From contig BPIQ01000003.1 of assembly GCA_026004195.1 (NCBI GenBank), forward strand, positions 533,666-597,665: 64,000 nt of DNA. The letters are read 5' to 3'. Shown piece after piece: positions 53,230-63,125 of the stretch. Origin of the DNA: Candidatus Binatia bacterium (GTDB lineage: Bacteria > Desulfobacterota > Binatia > HRBIN30 > BPIQ01). Each line of letters opens with the position of its first letter. Within the stretch, counting starts at the first letter, position 1. The notes under the pieces were generated by a model, which saw only the letters and a program-made list of their open reading frames with translations, was not told the DNA's origin and ran no database searches. The position numbers were made by a program, and so were the translations under genes.

Positions 53230-55653
53230 GTGGTTCGAACGTGCTTACTCGTTCTCGTTGCTGGCGTTTTTTTCCCAGCGCCGGTGAGCTCCCAGCTCAA
53301 CTTACAGTTTTTTCCCGGGACACCGACCGAGGTCGCCCGCCGGCCCAAGGCCGTGGCCGTGGCGGACTTCAACGGGGACGGGATCGACGACGTAGCAGTA
53401 GCCAGCTCGGGCAGTAACCGCGTTACCGTCCTGATTTCGAAGGGCGACGGGGAGTTCGTGCAGGCGACGGCGGTGACAATCGGCAAGGGCATGCGGGGCA
53501 TAGCTGCGGGAGACTTCAACCAGGATGGGAACATGGACGTAATCGTCGCGACGGGGTCTCGTAATGTGTTCCTTTTATTGGGGAAGGGTGACGGGACTCT
53601 TCCCACATCCAGGACGGTTCGTCGTTGCTGTCGGGGCTTTGGGGTCGCCACGCTGGATCTGGACGGTGTCAACGGGGACGACGCCGTGTTCAGTAACCCG
53701 GGTAGCGACGACGTGAGTGTTCTTTTGAACCGGGGCGATGCTACGTTCGGTGGCGAGAAACGGTTTCGGGTCGGAAACCGGCCCGAGAAAGTCATTACGG
53801 CCGACCTAGATGGGGACGGGATTCTGGATGTCGCTACTTTGAGTACCCGAGGAGGGGGTAGCGAAGTAACGACGTTGCTCGGAGACTCGACGGGGATCCT
53901 CCGTCCCGTGGCGAACTTTGTCGCGGGGCGGCGCTCCAAGACGCTGACAGCCGGAGACTTCGACGGCGACGGAAGGGTGGACATCGCCGCGGCGGACCCC
54001 CGCCGTAACGAGATATCGCTTCTATTCAACGCTGGCGCGGGTCTTCTTGGAGCACCGATCGTCACGAGAGTTGCATGCTCCGCCGCGGATACGGGCTTTA
54101 CGAACTGCGCTCTTCGGGACGTGGTCGCAGCCGACTTCGACCTCGACGGGATAGTGGACATCGCCGCGGGCCTTTCTTTTCCCGAGTCGAGTTCGGTGGG
54201 CGAGTTCGGATTCACGAAAGTCGACTTCCTGAGAGGGGTGGGGGACGGGTCTTTTGCGAGTCCGTTCAGGGTACAGGACTTCGCCCGTGGTACCCCGATT
54301 CTGGGGGTAGGAAATTTCAACAACGACCGTTTCCCCGACGTGGTGGTAGCGACGACGCTCGACCGCCGCGTACGCGTGCTCTTGAATGCCACATTCGGTC
54401 TCCCGACCCCTCCTCCGGGGCCCACCACGGTGACCGGCACGCCTCGCACTCCGACACCTACGCCCACCCCCACGCTCCGACCCGGTGGCCAGAAGGGCGA
54501 TCCTTGCGATGTTTCGCGAGGGGACTCGGATTGCAACTTCCCCCTCTTCTGTGCGTCCGTCGGAAGCGGAACGGAGGGAATTTGCTGTGATACGCCTTGC
54601 GAGGGGGCCAACGAGCGCTGCGACCTGCCCGGGTCCGAGGGCACCTGCCTGCCCACCGGACTCCCCATCGGGGAGCCCTGTACCGCCGACGCGCAGTGCA
54701 CGTCGACGTTTTGCACGGACGGTTTCTGCTGCAACGAGAGGTGCCTCGAAGAGAACCGTGTGTGCAATCGGGTGGGCGAGGAAGGAATTTGCGGGCTCGG
54801 CCAGCGGGCGACGCCGACCCCGGGCGACAATCGTCCCAATGGGGATCCCTGCGATTCGCCCTCCCAGTGCCAGTCGGGGTTCTGTCCGCCCGAAGACGGT
54901 ATCTGCTGCGACCGCGCGTGCGACGGCCCGAACGAGGTGTGCGTCCAGGGAACCTGCACGACCACGGGACCCAAGCGGAACGGCGAGCCGTGCACGACCG
55001 CGGCGGAGTGCCAGTCGGGCTTCTGCCCGCCGGAGGACGGCGTTTGCTGTAATCGCGCCTGTCTGGGCCCGAACGAAAGTTGTTCGATTCCCGGTGCCGA
55101 GGGCACGTGCCTCAAGGAAAACGGGGAGCCGTGTTCTTCGCCGGCGGAGTGTCGCTCCGGCTTCTGTCCGGCCGAGGATGGAGTCTGCTGCGACACGGCC
55201 TGCACGGGAGCCGACGAGAGCTGTCGCATACCGGGCAGCGAAGGTACGTGTACCGTCGCGAAGGGTCCCGGCGAACCCTGCCTCGCGCCGGGCGAGTGCG
55301 CGAGCGGCTTCTGCCCGCCCGAGGATCTCGTTTGCTGCGAAGAAGCATGCGAAGGACCGGGGGAGCGCTGCGATGCCCTCGGTCGCTGCGTGAGCGAAGC
55401 GGTTCCGACCGCGACTCGCATTCCGACCAGGACTCCCACTCCGGCGAGCGGACGGACCGACGTCGTCGTGGCTCGGGGCAAGGGATGCTCCGCGGCGGGG
55501 GGCCGATCGCCGGGAGCGGGATGGGTCTGGATGCTGCTCCTGCCTCTCGCGTTGCGCGGCGCCCGTCGGGTCTCGCCGGGCCGAGCTACGAGCTCGCGTC
55601 GTCCGGGCCGTTCAAGGTCGGGGCGCTTCGGCCTCCCCGGCCGCCTTGTGTAG
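53230..55653 (+). CDS. Secreted FG-GAP repeat protein with six Cys modules and C-terminal anchor
   Basis: 807 residues, function unknown. Sec signal MVRTCLLVLVAGVFFPAPVSS (GTG 53230 after GGAGG). Residues ~38-395 form FG-GAP/VCBS repeats with Ca2+-loop motifs such as ADFNGDGIDDVAV, GDFNQDGNMDVIV, ADLDGDGILDVAT and GDFDGDGRVDIAA, probably a beta-propeller. A Thr-Pro linker (~400-417) leads to six Cys-rich modules (~423-722). A second short Pro-Thr linker is followed by GKGCSAAGG, a hydrophobic segment (GWVWMLLLPLALRG, ~764-777) and Arg residues, like MYXO-CTERM-type sorting signals. Likely displayed on the cell surface. The last 42 bases are antisense to prfB. Confidence 0.88.
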   Translation: MVRTCLLVLVAGVFFPAPVSSQLNLQFFPGTPTEVARRPKAVAVADFNGDGIDDVAVASSGSNRVTVLISKGDGEFVQATAVTIGKGMRGIAAGDFNQDGNMDVIVATGSRNVFLLLGKGDGTLPTSRTVRRCCRGFGVATLDLDGVNGDDAVFSNPGSDDVSVLLNRGDATFGGEKRFRVGNRPEKVITADLDGDGILDVATLSTRGGGSEVTTLLGDSTGILRPVANFVAGRRSKTLTAGDFDGDGRVDIAAADPRRNEISLLFNAGAGLLGAPIVTRVACSAADTGFTNCALRDVVAADFDLDGIVDIAAGLSFPESSSVGEFGFTKVDFLRGVGDGSFASPFRVQDFARGTPILGVGNFNNDRFPDVVVATTLDRRVRVLLNATFGLPTPPPGPTTVTGTPRTPTPTPTPTLRPGGQKGDPCDVSRGDSDCNFPLFCASVGSGTEGICCDTPCEGANERCDLPGSEGTCLPTGLPIGEPCTADAQCTSTFCTDGFCCNERCLEENRVCNRVGEEGICGLGQRATPTPGDNRPNGDPCDSPSQCQSGFCPPEDGICCDRACDGPNEVCVQGTCTTTGPKRNGEPCTTAAECQSGFCPPEDGVCCNRACLGPNESCSIPGAEGTCLKENGEPCSSPAECRSGFCPAEDGVCCDTACTGADESCRIPGSEGTCTVAKGPGEPCLAPGECASGFCPPEDLVCCEEACEGPGERCDALGRCVSEAVPTATRIPTRTPTPASGRTDVVVARGKGCSAAGGRSPGAGWVWMLLLPLALRGARRVSPGRATSSRRPGRSRSGRFGLPGRLV
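54496..55397 (+). repeat. Six tandem Cys-rich modules in the surface protein
   Basis: Six protein-level repeats of about 40-50 residues, each beginning G-[DE]-P-C and running C-x5-7-C-x4-5-C-x6-CC-x3-C-x5-[RSV]-C, then usually GT/GIC. Modules 3 and 4 share the segment CQSGFCPPEDG and are nearly identical there at DNA level too. The spacing resembles disulfide-rich Dickkopf-type domains and is common in surface proteins of myxobacteria (family knowledge). Later copies are more alike than the first, which suggests recent duplication at the 3' side. Confidence 0.85.
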
Positions 55654-56740
55654 ATAGGCCTCGATGAAGGCGTCGAGCTCTCCGTCGAGCACGGCGTCCG
55701 CGTTACCGACCTCGACACCCGTGCGGTGGTCCTTCACCATGCGATAAGGGTGGAGGACGTAGGAGCGGATCTGGCTCCCGAAGGCGATCTCTCGCTTGGT
55801 CTGGTGCAGCGCCTCGAGTTTTTCCCGCTGCTTCTGCCGTTCGAGTTCGTAGAGCCGAGCCCTGAGGATCTTCATGGCCGTCGCGCGGTTCTTGTGTTGC
55901 GACCGTTCGTTCTGACAGGCGACCACGATGCCGGTCGGGATGTGCGTGATGCGGACGGCCGAGTCGGTTTTGTTCACGTGTTGCCCGCCCGCGCCGCTCG
56001 CGCGGAAGGTGTCGATCCGGAGGTCGGCTTCGTTGATTTCGACCTCGACGTCTTCCTCGATCTCCGGGTAGACGAAGACGGACGCGAACGAGGTATGGCG
56101 GCGGGCGTTCGCGTCGAAGGGCGAGATGCGGACCAGGCGGTGGACGCCCGCTTCGCCCCGCAAGTAGCCGTAGGCGTAGGGGCCCTCGACCGTGAACGTG
56201 GCGCTCTTGATTCCCGCTCCTTCCCCGGGTTGGTACTCGAGGATCTCGGTGCGAAAGCCCCGCCTCTCGGCCCAGCGGAGATACATGCGCAGGAGCATCT
56301 CCGCCCAGTCTTGCGCTTCCAGCCCTCCCGCCCCGGGGTGGATGGCGACGATCGCATTCCCCGCGTCGTGCTCGCCACCGAGAAGGCGCTCTAGCTCGAG
56401 TCTTTCGAGCGCGCCCTCGACCTCCGCGAGCTTCCTTGCCGCCTCGCTCGATGCCTCCTCGTCTCCCTCCTCGGCGAGCTCCAGGTAGACGGCCGCTTCC
56501 TCGAGGTTCTCCTTTTGTTTCCGCCAGCTCTCGAGCGCCGCAGAAAGCGAAGCCCGCTCCCGGAGTACGCCCTGGGCCCGATCCGGGTCGGCCCAGAAGT
56601 CCGCCTCGGACGCCAGCCGGTCGAGTTCGCGAAGCCGGACCTCCTTCCCCGCGACGTCAAAGATGCCTCCCGAAGGCTTCGAGCTTGGAGGCAAGCTCGG
56701 CGATTCTGTTCCTGAGCTCGGCGAGTTCCATGGTCGACAT
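55612..56740 (-). CDS. prfB: Peptide chain release factor 2 (programmed +1 frameshift)
   Basis: Terminates translation at UGA/UAA. Encoded in two frames: MSTMELAELRNRIAELASKL ... FGRHL then an in-frame TGA (56740-56657), and the main part from FDVAGKEVRLRELDRLASEA onward. The SPF codon-recognition motif is in VRISPFDANARR and the GGQ in ASGAGGQHVNKTDSAVRITH. The total is ~370 residues, normal for RF2. The ATG shares bases with the stop of the upstream deaminase gene (ATGA). The 3' end is antisense to the surface-protein gene over 42 bases. Autoregulation by RF2 level is expected from the shift site. Confidence 0.96.
56656..56671 (-). promoter_or_regulatory. prfB +1 frameshift signal
   Basis: Minus strand reads GGGAGGCATCTTTGAC: a Shine-Dalgarno-like GGGAGG, three bases, then the canonical slippery CTT-TGA-C. 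Ribosomes shift from CTT to TTT when RF2 is scarce. Arrangement identical in principle to that of E. coli prfB. Confidence 0.93.
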
Positions 56741-57195
56741 CAGCTCGGGAGATCCACCTTCTCGAGGGTTACGTCCGCTATTTTCCGGAACTCGTCCAGG
56801 GTGTGCAACTTGTACTCCCGCTCGTAGTAGACGTGCCGAATCCCGGTGTTGATCAGAACCTTGAAGCAATGGATGCACGGGGAGTGCGTGACGTAGATGC
56901 TCGCGCCCTGGATGGAGGCGCCGTTCTTGGCGGCCTGGGCGATGGCGTTGATTTCGGCGTGGATCGTACGGAAGCAGTTCTCCTCCTCTTCGCCGTATGG
57001 GTTGATGGAACGGTAGACGAGGCAGCCCACTTCCGTGCAGTGGGGAAAGCCCGCCGGCGCACCGTTGTACCCCGTGGCGAGGATGTTCTTGTCGCGCACG
57101 ATCACGGCTCCTACCTTGGCCCGGTTGCAGGTCGAGCGCTCCGCGACCTGACGGGTGATCATCAGGAAATACTGGTCCCACGAAAGTCGGCTCAT
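56740..57195 (-). CDS. Deoxycytidylate (dCMP) deaminase family protein
   Basis: Zinc cytidine-deaminase-fold enzyme converting dCMP to dUMP for thymidylate synthesis. SWDQYFLMITRQVAERSTCNRAKVGAVIV at the N-terminus; zinc and proton-shuttle motif HAEINAIAQAAKNG (~79-92) and THSPCIHCFKVLINTG (~103-118). 151 residues, with the extra N-terminal Cys/His typical of ComEB/dCMP deaminases. ATG 57195 overlaps the protease stop; its own stop overlaps prfB. Confidence 0.92.
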   Translation of the reverse strand: MSRLSWDQYFLMITRQVAERSTCNRAKVGAVIVRDKNILATGYNGAPAGFPHCTEVGCLVYRSINPYGEEEENCFRTIHAEINAIAQAAKNGASIQGASIYVTHSPCIHCFKVLINTGIRHVYYEREYKLHTLDEFRKIADVTLEKVDLPS

Positions 57196-58193
57196 AGCGC
57201 GACCGCCAGGCGCACCGAAGGGGCTTTCTCGATGCGCACGGGAGTCACGTCCCCCTCGGGCCGAACGGGTGCTTCCCGCACCGCGATGGGTGTCGGCATG
57301 AAGGTGACGACCAGCACCCCGGCCGTGGCCCAGGCGGCCCATTTCCTGCGGCGGTCGAGGGGACGGTGAAGGTCGAGCGTCGGAGGGTGGTCGACCCCGA
57401 GCACGGAAACCAGCACGGCCCAGACGAACCATCCCATCCAGTCTCCGAAAAAGCCGAGTCCCAGCAGAAAGAGAAGACAAAGCCGGGCGACGATCCGGTG
57501 GGCGGGCCCGAGCAGGGCGTACGCGACGTGCCCCCCGTCGAGCTGTCCGATCGGGATCAGGTTGAGAAACGTCACGAAAAGACCCACCCACCCCGCGAAC
57601 GCGACGGGATGCAGCAGGATGGTCACGTCGTCCGGGAGCACGCCGAGGGAAATGCGTGCCAGGAAGGAGAAAAGGAGGGACTCTCCCAGGAGAAACCCCT
57701 CGCCGTCGAAGAGCTGCGAGGGACGGACTTCCGAGAGCTTGAGCCCCACGAGAACGGCCGGAATCGCCAGCGCAAGCCCCGCCCAGGGTCCCGATGCGCC
57801 GACGTCGAACAGGGCCTGCCGCGTCCGCGGAGGAGATTGCATGCGAATGAAGGCGCCGAACGTCCCGATGAAAGTCGGCGGGCCGGGCAGGAAATAGGGG
57901 AGCGAGGCGCGGACGCCGTGAAGTTTCGACGTGAAGTAGTGCCCGAGCTCGTGCACGAGCAAAATCGACATGAGGGTGACGGCGAAGGGGAACCCTGCCA
58001 CGATCCGAGAGGGGTCGAGAAAAGGATTCTCGTTCATCTGCAGCGCCCCGGCCGTGGAGGTCGTGAGAAACGTCGCTGCGAACAGGACGACGTGAAGCCA
58101 GGGAGCGTTCCGTCGAGCCGGACGTATGCGTATCTCCCTCGCGGTCTCGGGCCTCCAAGGGCTCGGTTCGACGTCGTACGGGAAAGGCCGCAT
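57192..58193 (-). CDS. Site-2 protease family (M50) membrane metalloprotease
   Basis: 333 residues with 6-7 hydrophobic segments. Zinc site LLVHELGHYFTSKLHGVRAS (HExxH at ~80-84) within a membrane helix, and the third ligand in IPIGQLDGGHVAYALLG (~217-233). No PDZ domain is visible, and the FLPGPPTFIGTFGAFIRMQSPP stretch after the first motif is typical of the short group of S2P-like proteases. Targets unknown; sigma-factor release or small-peptide cleavage are possibilities. Coupled to the dCMP deaminase gene by ATGA. Confidence 0.9.
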   Translation of the reverse strand: MRPFPYDVEPSPWRPETAREIRIRPARRNAPWLHVVLFAATFLTTSTAGALQMNENPFLDPSRIVAGFPFAVTLMSILLVHELGHYFTSKLHGVRASLPYFLPGPPTFIGTFGAFIRMQSPPRTRQALFDVGASGPWAGLALAIPAVLVGLKLSEVRPSQLFDGEGFLLGESLLFSFLARISLGVLPDDVTILLHPVAFAGWVGLFVTFLNLIPIGQLDGGHVAYALLGPAHRIVARLCLLFLLGLGFFGDWMGWFVWAVLVSVLGVDHPPTLDLHRPLDRRRKWAAWATAGVLVVTFMPTPIAVREAPVRPEGDVTPVRIEKAPSVRLAVAL

Positions 58194-58207
58194 GCGCGTT
58201 TTCCCTG

Positions 58208-58990
58208 CTAGACAGCCTGCACCCGGACGGGCGCCCCTCGGCCGAGCCCGAGCTCCCGGGCGGCGTTCCCGTTGCGAACGGCGATCTCGAGGTGGCCCCA
58301 GCTGTTGACGAGAGCCACCGGGGCACCCGGGCGGACGTCGGAGTACGTTGCCTTCATGGGAATCGAACGACCGGAAGAGATGCTAACGGAAAGCTTCTTA
58401 CCGGAAAAGAACTCGAGGTCGCGCGCCGTGACGTTCGTGAAGAGGTTGCCGAAGCGATCGACGTAGAGAATTTCCCCCGAAAGAGTCCGGCCGCGGCGCC
58501 GAGGGGTCGGAATCCGCAGCCGCCGGGGGAGCTTCGTGGGCTTGCCGAGCTCGCGCCCCTCGACGCCGCGCGCGAGATGGGCGGCCACGGGTGCGAAGAT
58601 ATCCCGGCCGTGAAAGGTGCGGCTCGGCCGTGGCAGGAAGTACCGGGGGTCGGACAGCACGAAGCATTCGCGGACCCCGAGAAGCCTGGCTGCCGGCTCG
58701 AGAATCCCGTTGTCGGGCCCGACAAGCCAGGCCTTACGGGTTCGCACCGCGAGCCCCCTGCGCCGGGAGCCCACGCCGGGGTCCACGACGGCCACGTGGA
58801 CCGTCCCCTGCGGGAAGTACCCTACGGCGGACCGCAGGACGAGGGCACCGGCCAGCACGTCCTGCGGGGGGATCTCGTGGGTGAGGTCCACGAGCTTGGC
58901 TTCGGGGCAGATCCCGAGGATCACGCCTTTCATGATGCCCACGAAAGCGTCCCGTGTGCCGAAATCCGTAAGGAGGGTGACCAGCGTCAC
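58208..58990 (-). CDS. SAM hydroxide adenosyltransferase (DUF62 family)
   Basis: 260-residue member of the DUF62/fluorinase-related family that hydrolyses S-adenosylmethionine to adenosine and methionine. [20 protein letters not shown] (~5-24) bears the conserved Asp; [39 protein letters not shown] (~73) and LVGPDNGIL (~96) complete the N-domain, and the C-terminal barrel contains [15 protein letters not shown]. The residues match the hydrolase group, not chlorinases or fluorinases. Start GTG 58990, because it sits at the conserved N-terminus; ribosome site poor. Confidence 0.88.
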   Translation of the reverse strand: MTLVTLLTDFGTRDAFVGIMKGVILGICPEAKLVDLTHEIPPQDVLAGALVLRSAVGYFPQGTVHVAVVDPGVGSRRRGLAVRTRKAWLVGPDNGILEPAARLLGVRECFVLSDPRYFLPRPSRTFHGRDIFAPVAAHLARGVEGRELGKPTKLPRRLRIPTPRRRGRTLSGEILYVDRFGNLFTNVTARDLEFFSGKKLSVSISSGRSIPMKATYSDVRPGAPVALVNSWGHLEIAVRNGNAARELGLGRGAPVRVQAV

Positions 58991-59007
58991 GGAAAAAGCC
59001 GGAGCGT

Positions 59008-60360
59008 TCAAAAAGGCCGATAGGCGAGAGCCCGGACCAGCTGCTCGGGGTCTTCCGCCCACTCCGAACTCCAGCGCCTCCGTACTTCCTCGGCGGGCGA
59101 CACGCCTTTTCGGACCAGGTCGAAAAGTGGCTCGAGGTAGACCACCTCCTCCTGCGCTCCGCGGTCCACGAGCCCCAGGCGGGCCGCCTCGAGGAGCTCT
59201 CCGCAGAGGTCGCGCACGGTGAGGCCGCGAACTTTCGCCCGCATGGCCGATCGGTGGACCTCGTGCCAGAGCTCGAGCCTCTCCTCCCATGTCCACGCTT
59301 TTACCAGCTCCCAGGCGGCCTCGAGCGAACCGCGGGAGTAAAGCACTCCTTTGCAGATCGCCGGAGCTGCCAGCGCGAGCTCCGGCATCTGGCAGTCGAA
59401 GCATCGGACCTCGACGTACCGCTTGAGGCGAACCTCCGGGAAAAGGGTCGTGAGGTGCGCGTGCCAGTCGGCGAGCGTGGCGCGGTGTCCTTCGTAGCCA
59501 CGTTCCAGGTATTGGCGGAACGTGTAGGCGGTCATGTCGATCCAGCGCTCCCGCACGATGAAGTACATCGGAACGTCCAGGGCGTACCGCACGTAGTCGT
59601 CGAAGGATGCCGTGTCGGAAAACACGAAGGGGAGAAAGCCCGAACGCTGCGGATCCGTGTCCGTCCAGACGTGGGAGCGGTAGGAGAGGTACTCCCCGAG
59701 TTTGCCGTCGCAAAAGGGGGAGTTGGCGAACATGGCCGTAAGAAGCGGACAAATGGCCGTCGCCACCCTCATCTTCGCCATGGCATCCGCCTCGTCTTCG
59801 TAGTCCACGTTCACCTGGATCGACGCCGTCTGTTTCATCATTCGGTGGCCGAGAGAGCCCACTTTCGTCATGTAAGGGGCCATGATCCGATAGCGCTCTT
59901 TCGGGACCCAGGGGATTTCGTCGATCGGGCTGAACGGTTGCATCCCGAGGCCGAGAAAGAAAATGCCGAGCGGCTCTCCCACTTCGACGATTTCGCGGAC
60001 GTGTCCCCGGAGTTCTCGGGCCGCTTCCCGCACCGTTCGCCAGGGTTCTCCGCTCAGCTCGAGCTGCGCTCCGGGTTCCAGGGTGATCGAGGCGCGGCCG
60101 CGGCGAAGCGCGACGACGTGAGCGTTTTCCACGACGGGCTCCCACCCGTGGCTCCGGGAAAGCCGAACCAGAAGTTCTTCCACGCCCGCAGGGCCGAAAA
60201 AGGGAACCGCGCGGCCGTCCCGGCGAACGCAGATTTTTTCGTACTCGGTCCCCACCCGCCAGTCTTCGGGGGGTCTCCCGCCACGGACGAAGTAATCGAC
60301 GAGCTGCCGTGGGGTCTCGACCGGGACCTCGAGTTCGGCGTCGCGAAGGTATTGCGACAT
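59008..60360 (-). CDS. gshA: Glutamate--cysteine ligase (GCS2/plant-type)
   Basis: Joins glutamate and cysteine, the first step of glutathione synthesis. 450 residues: [15 protein letters not shown] (~35-49), [16 protein letters not shown] (~91-106), [20 protein letters not shown] (~135), [15 protein letters not shown] (~175-189) and [19 protein letters not shown] near ~330. Of the type found in alphaproteobacteria and plants. ATG 60360. No gshB is present in the window, so the product could also be used directly. Divergent from the propeller gene. Confidence 0.9.
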   Translation of the reverse strand: MSQYLRDAELEVPVETPRQLVDYFVRGGRPPEDWRVGTEYEKICVRRDGRAVPFFGPAGVEELLVRLSRSHGWEPVVENAHVVALRRGRASITLEPGAQLELSGEPWRTVREAARELRGHVREIVEVGEPLGIFFLGLGMQPFSPIDEIPWVPKERYRIMAPYMTKVGSLGHRMMKQTASIQVNVDYEDEADAMAKMRVATAICPLLTAMFANSPFCDGKLGEYLSYRSHVWTDTDPQRSGFLPFVFSDTASFDDYVRYALDVPMYFIVRERWIDMTAYTFRQYLERGYEGHRATLADWHAHLTTLFPEVRLKRYVEVRCFDCQMPELALAAPAICKGVLYSRGSLEAAWELVKAWTWEERLELWHEVHRSAMRAKVRGLTVRDLCGELLEAARLGLVDRGAQEEVVYLEPLFDLVRKGVSPAEEVRRRWSSEWAEDPEQLVRALAYRPF

Positions 60361-60432
60361 CGTTCGGGCGACGATAGACCCCGAGTGTCGGTTCTCGCAA
60401 GACGGCGGCCTCCCGGGGTAGAAGGGCCGTGT

Positions 60433-60462
60433 TTGTCCCGTGACGCGGTTTTGTGCTACTTC
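60433..60462 (+). promoter_or_regulatory. Probable promoter of the propeller gene
   Basis: TTGTCC (60433-60438), 18-base spacer, TACTTC (60457-60462). The flanking letters (TTGTCCCGTGACGC ... GTGCTAC) closely match the promoter at 22114-22141. The coding start is 46 bases downstream. Confidence 0.5.
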
Positions 60463-60507
60463 GGCGCGGCGGTGTCGTGTGGACTTACCGGGGAAGGAGG
60501 AGAGCGG

Positions 60508-62256
60508 ATGCTTGCCGTAGGCTCGAAGTTCTCGTGCGGCCGGTTCGGGCTCGTGGTCGCTCTTTGCCTTGCGCTCGCCCTTCCGGCTTCGGGGCAGGAG
60601 GTGTTTCGCGTCTCCGTGGACAGTGCCGGCCGGGAGGCCGACGGCGACAGCTTCTTTCCCGTTCTGAACGGGGACGGTAGATTCGTGGCTTTCAAATCCG
60701 ACGCTTCGAATCTCGCGGACCCGCCGCCCGAAGCTCACCACTTTCACGTCTACGTCCACGACCTGGAAACCGGCGAGACTCGAAGGGTGAGCCTCAGCCA
60801 GTTCGGTTTTCTCGCCAACGACAACAGCTTCCCTCCCGCGATCGACGATTCGGGACTCGTGGTGGCGTTCGGCTCGCTCGCCTCGAATCTCGTTCTCGGA
60901 GACCGCAACGGTTCTGCGGACGTCTTCGTGCGCGATCTGGCCAGCGGGTCGATCGAGCGCGTGAGTACGAGGCCCGACGGAAGCGAGGCGCCCGGGGGGA
61001 CGCGGGACGTTCCTCCGTCGCTCAGCGCCGACGGCCGCTTCGTGGCCTTCGAGACGACGGCTTCGCTGCTCCCGAACGACCCGAACACACGGCTCGCGGA
61101 CGTCTACGTCTACGACCGCGAGACCGGCACCCTCGAGCTGGCGAGCGTGCGCACGGTCTCGAGCGATCCGGATCGTGCCGTCCACGCACCGGCTCTGAGC
61201 GGCGACGGGTGCCGGGTCGCCTTCGTCACGGCGAGCCCGCGGCTTCTTCCGGACGGGCTCGATACCGACGAGAAGCTGGACGTGTACGTGCGGGACCTGT
61301 GTTCGAAGACGACGCAGCGCGTGTCGGTCCCCAGGGACGGCACGGCGTCGCGTGGCGACTCGCAAGCGTCTCTTTTCCCTCCCGCCCTGTCCTTCGACGG
61401 TAGGTTCGTGGCCTTCGAGTCCGATGCGCCCAATCTCGTCGAGGGAGACACGAACGGCGTGACCGACGTCTTCGTGCGGGACCTTCTCGAGGGCCGGACG
61501 GAGCGGGTGAGCGTGACCACGACGGGCGAGGAGGCTCTCGGACCGAGTTCTCGCCCGAGCATCAGCGGCGACGGGAGGTTCGTCGTATTCGCTTCGCTCG
61601 CCTCGAACCTGGTGCCCGACGGCGGGGTTCCGTCGAGCCAGATCTTCGTGCGCGATCGGAGCTCCGCGGAGACCTGCCGGCTCACGCCTCCCCTACCGGC
61701 GGGAATCGGGGGCAGCACAGCTCCCGCCATCAGCAGGGACGGGCGCTGGGTCGCCTTCGAGTCGACGCGGTCGGACCTCGTCGAAGGGGACACGAACGGG
61801 GCCCGCGACATCTTCGTGATGGAGCTCCGGCGCGAGGCTCTCGAGTGCCCGCCCACCCCGACGCCTACGGAAACGGTGACACCGGAGCCGACCGACACCC
61901 CGGTTCCGACGCTCACCCCCACCGTCACGCCGACCGCGCCGTCGGCCACACCGACTCCGCCGAGCCCCTCGGCGACCCCCTCCCCTACGGCCGCGCCCTC
62001 GGTGACTGCCTCGCCCACCGGGGTGCCGTCGACACCGACGCCTCTTGCCTCGCCGACTCCGACGGGAGGGGAGAACGGGTCGCCCACCGCCACTCCGACC
62101 GCGAAGAAAGGGAACGGAGGCGGCTGCGGCTGCGAGGTCGACCCGCCGCCGCGCGATCCGTCGTGGCTCCTGGCAAGGGCGGCTCTCGTCCTTGCTGCGC
62201 CCGCAGTTCTCCTCGGGTTCGGGAGAAAACGGAGGTGGCGGCGCCGAGCGGATTGA
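60508..62256 (+). CDS. Secreted TolB/PD40-type beta-propeller protein with Thr-Pro linker and C-terminal anchor
   Basis: 582 residues, function unknown. Sec signal [20 protein letters not shown] ... LPASGQ (~1-29). Residues ~35-440 contain repeated WD40-like PD40 blades of the form [LI][17 protein letters not shown]6-G-x2-DVFVRDL, seven or so copies. A ~90-residue Thr/Pro/Ser linker follows (~447-535), then [14 protein letters not shown], a hydrophobic helix ([19 protein letters not shown]) and the tail RKRRWRRR. This is a Cys-helix-Arg sorting layout like the protein at 53230. GGAAGGAGG before ATG 60508. The SDR gene starts 14 bases after the stop. Confidence 0.87.
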   Translation: MLAVGSKFSCGRFGLVVALCLALALPASGQEVFRVSVDSAGREADGDSFFPVLNGDGRFVAFKSDASNLADPPPEAHHFHVYVHDLETGETRRVSLSQFGFLANDNSFPPAIDDSGLVVAFGSLASNLVLGDRNGSADVFVRDLASGSIERVSTRPDGSEAPGGTRDVPPSLSADGRFVAFETTASLLPNDPNTRLADVYVYDRETGTLELASVRTVSSDPDRAVHAPALSGDGCRVAFVTASPRLLPDGLDTDEKLDVYVRDLCSKTTQRVSVPRDGTASRGDSQASLFPPALSFDGRFVAFESDAPNLVEGDTNGVTDVFVRDLLEGRTERVSVTTTGEEALGPSSRPSISGDGRFVVFASLASNLVPDGGVPSSQIFVRDRSSAETCRLTPPLPAGIGGSTAPAISRDGRWVAFESTRSDLVEGDTNGARDIFVMELRREALECPPTPTPTETVTPEPTDTPVPTLTPTVTPTAPSATPTPPSPSATPSPTAAPSVTASPTGVPSTPTPLASPTPTGGENGSPTATPTAKKGNGGGCGCEVDPPPRDPSWLLARAALVLAAPAVLLGFGRKRRWRRRAD

Positions 62257-62270
62257 ACGCCGTTCCGAAG

Positions 62271-63125
62271 ATGCCCGTGGACGATTTCCGAGGCAAAACC
62301 TGCGTCGTGACGGGAGCCGCGAGCGGGATCGGGAGGGAGACGGCTCTTGCGTTCGCTCGGGAAGCCGCGAATCTCGCGCTTTGCGACCTGAACGAGGAAG
62401 GGCTCGAGGAGGTCTGCGAACTCGCCCGAAGAGAGGGTGTCGACGCGTGGGGGGCACGGGTCGACGTGTCGAAACGCGACGAGATGGAACGTTTTGCCGC
62501 GTCCGTCCACGCGCGTGTTCCCGCCGTCGACGTGCTCGTGAACAATGCCGGCGTCGGTCTCGGGGCGAGCTTTCTCGACACGAGTCTCGAGGACTGGGAG
62601 TGGATCCTGGGGGTGAACCTCCGGGGGGTCGTCTACGGCTGCCATTTTTTCCTCCCCCCGATGGTAGCGCGCGGGCAGGGGGGACACGTGGTCAACGTGG
62701 CATCGGCGGCCGCGTTCGTGGCCACGGAACCGTTGTGTGCCTACGCCACGACGAAGTACGCCGTGTTCGGTCTTTCCGAAGCTTTGCGGCAAGAACTCCG
62801 GCGGGCGCGCATTGGCGTCACGGTCGTCTGCCCGGGTATCGTCAATACGCCCATCACCCGGTCTTCTGCGTTGCGGGGTCTCTACGCTCGTCCGGGTGTG
62901 CGCGAGCGCATGGTCGAGTTCTACCGGCGGCGTAACTACGGTCCCGAGCGCGTCGCACGGGCGATCGTGCGGGCCGTCCGGAAAAACCGCGCCGTGGCGC
63001 CGGTGAGTCCCGAGGCGTGGATTCTCTACTACGCGAAGCGCTTTTTGCCGAGCTTGCTCGAAGCGGTGAGCAGCCGCCAGAACGAGCGAGCCCGCCGCGA
63101 GTTCGAGAAGCTCGCGGCTACATGA
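62271..63125 (+). CDS. Short-chain dehydrogenase/reductase (SDR)
   Basis: 284-residue [23 protein letters not shown] (~11-30), NNAGVGLGASFLDT (~89), VASAAAFVATEPLCAYATTKYAV with the active-site Ser/Tyr/Lys (~143-165), and CPGIVNTPITRSS. The extended C-terminus (VSPEAWILYYAKRFLPSLLE) is seen in SDRs acting on lipids or bulky substrates; the substrate is unknown. Its stop overlaps the small membrane ORF on the other strand by eight bases. Confidence 0.87.
   Translation: MPVDDFRGKTCVVTGAASGIGRETALAFAREAANLALCDLNEEGLEEVCELARREGVDAWGARVDVSKRDEMERFAASVHARVPAVDVLVNNAGVGLGASFLDTSLEDWEWILGVNLRGVVYGCHFFLPPMVARGQGGHVVNVASAAAFVATEPLCAYATTKYAVFGLSEALRQELRRARIGVTVVCPGIVNTPITRSSALRGLYARPGVRERMVEFYRRRNYGPERVARAIVRAVRKNRAVAPVSPEAWILYYAKRFLPSLLEAVSSRQNERARREFEKLAAT

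Noticed and set aside
59254..60507. Long upstream extension of the propeller gene frame
   Set aside because: It is antisense to gshA and has no protein character; ATG 60508 has a strong ribosome site and begins a signal peptide.
61846..62110. Short-period repeats that could suggest a CRISPR or minisatellite
   Set aside because: They encode the Thr/Pro/Ser linker of the propeller protein; the period is codon-based and there are no spacers.
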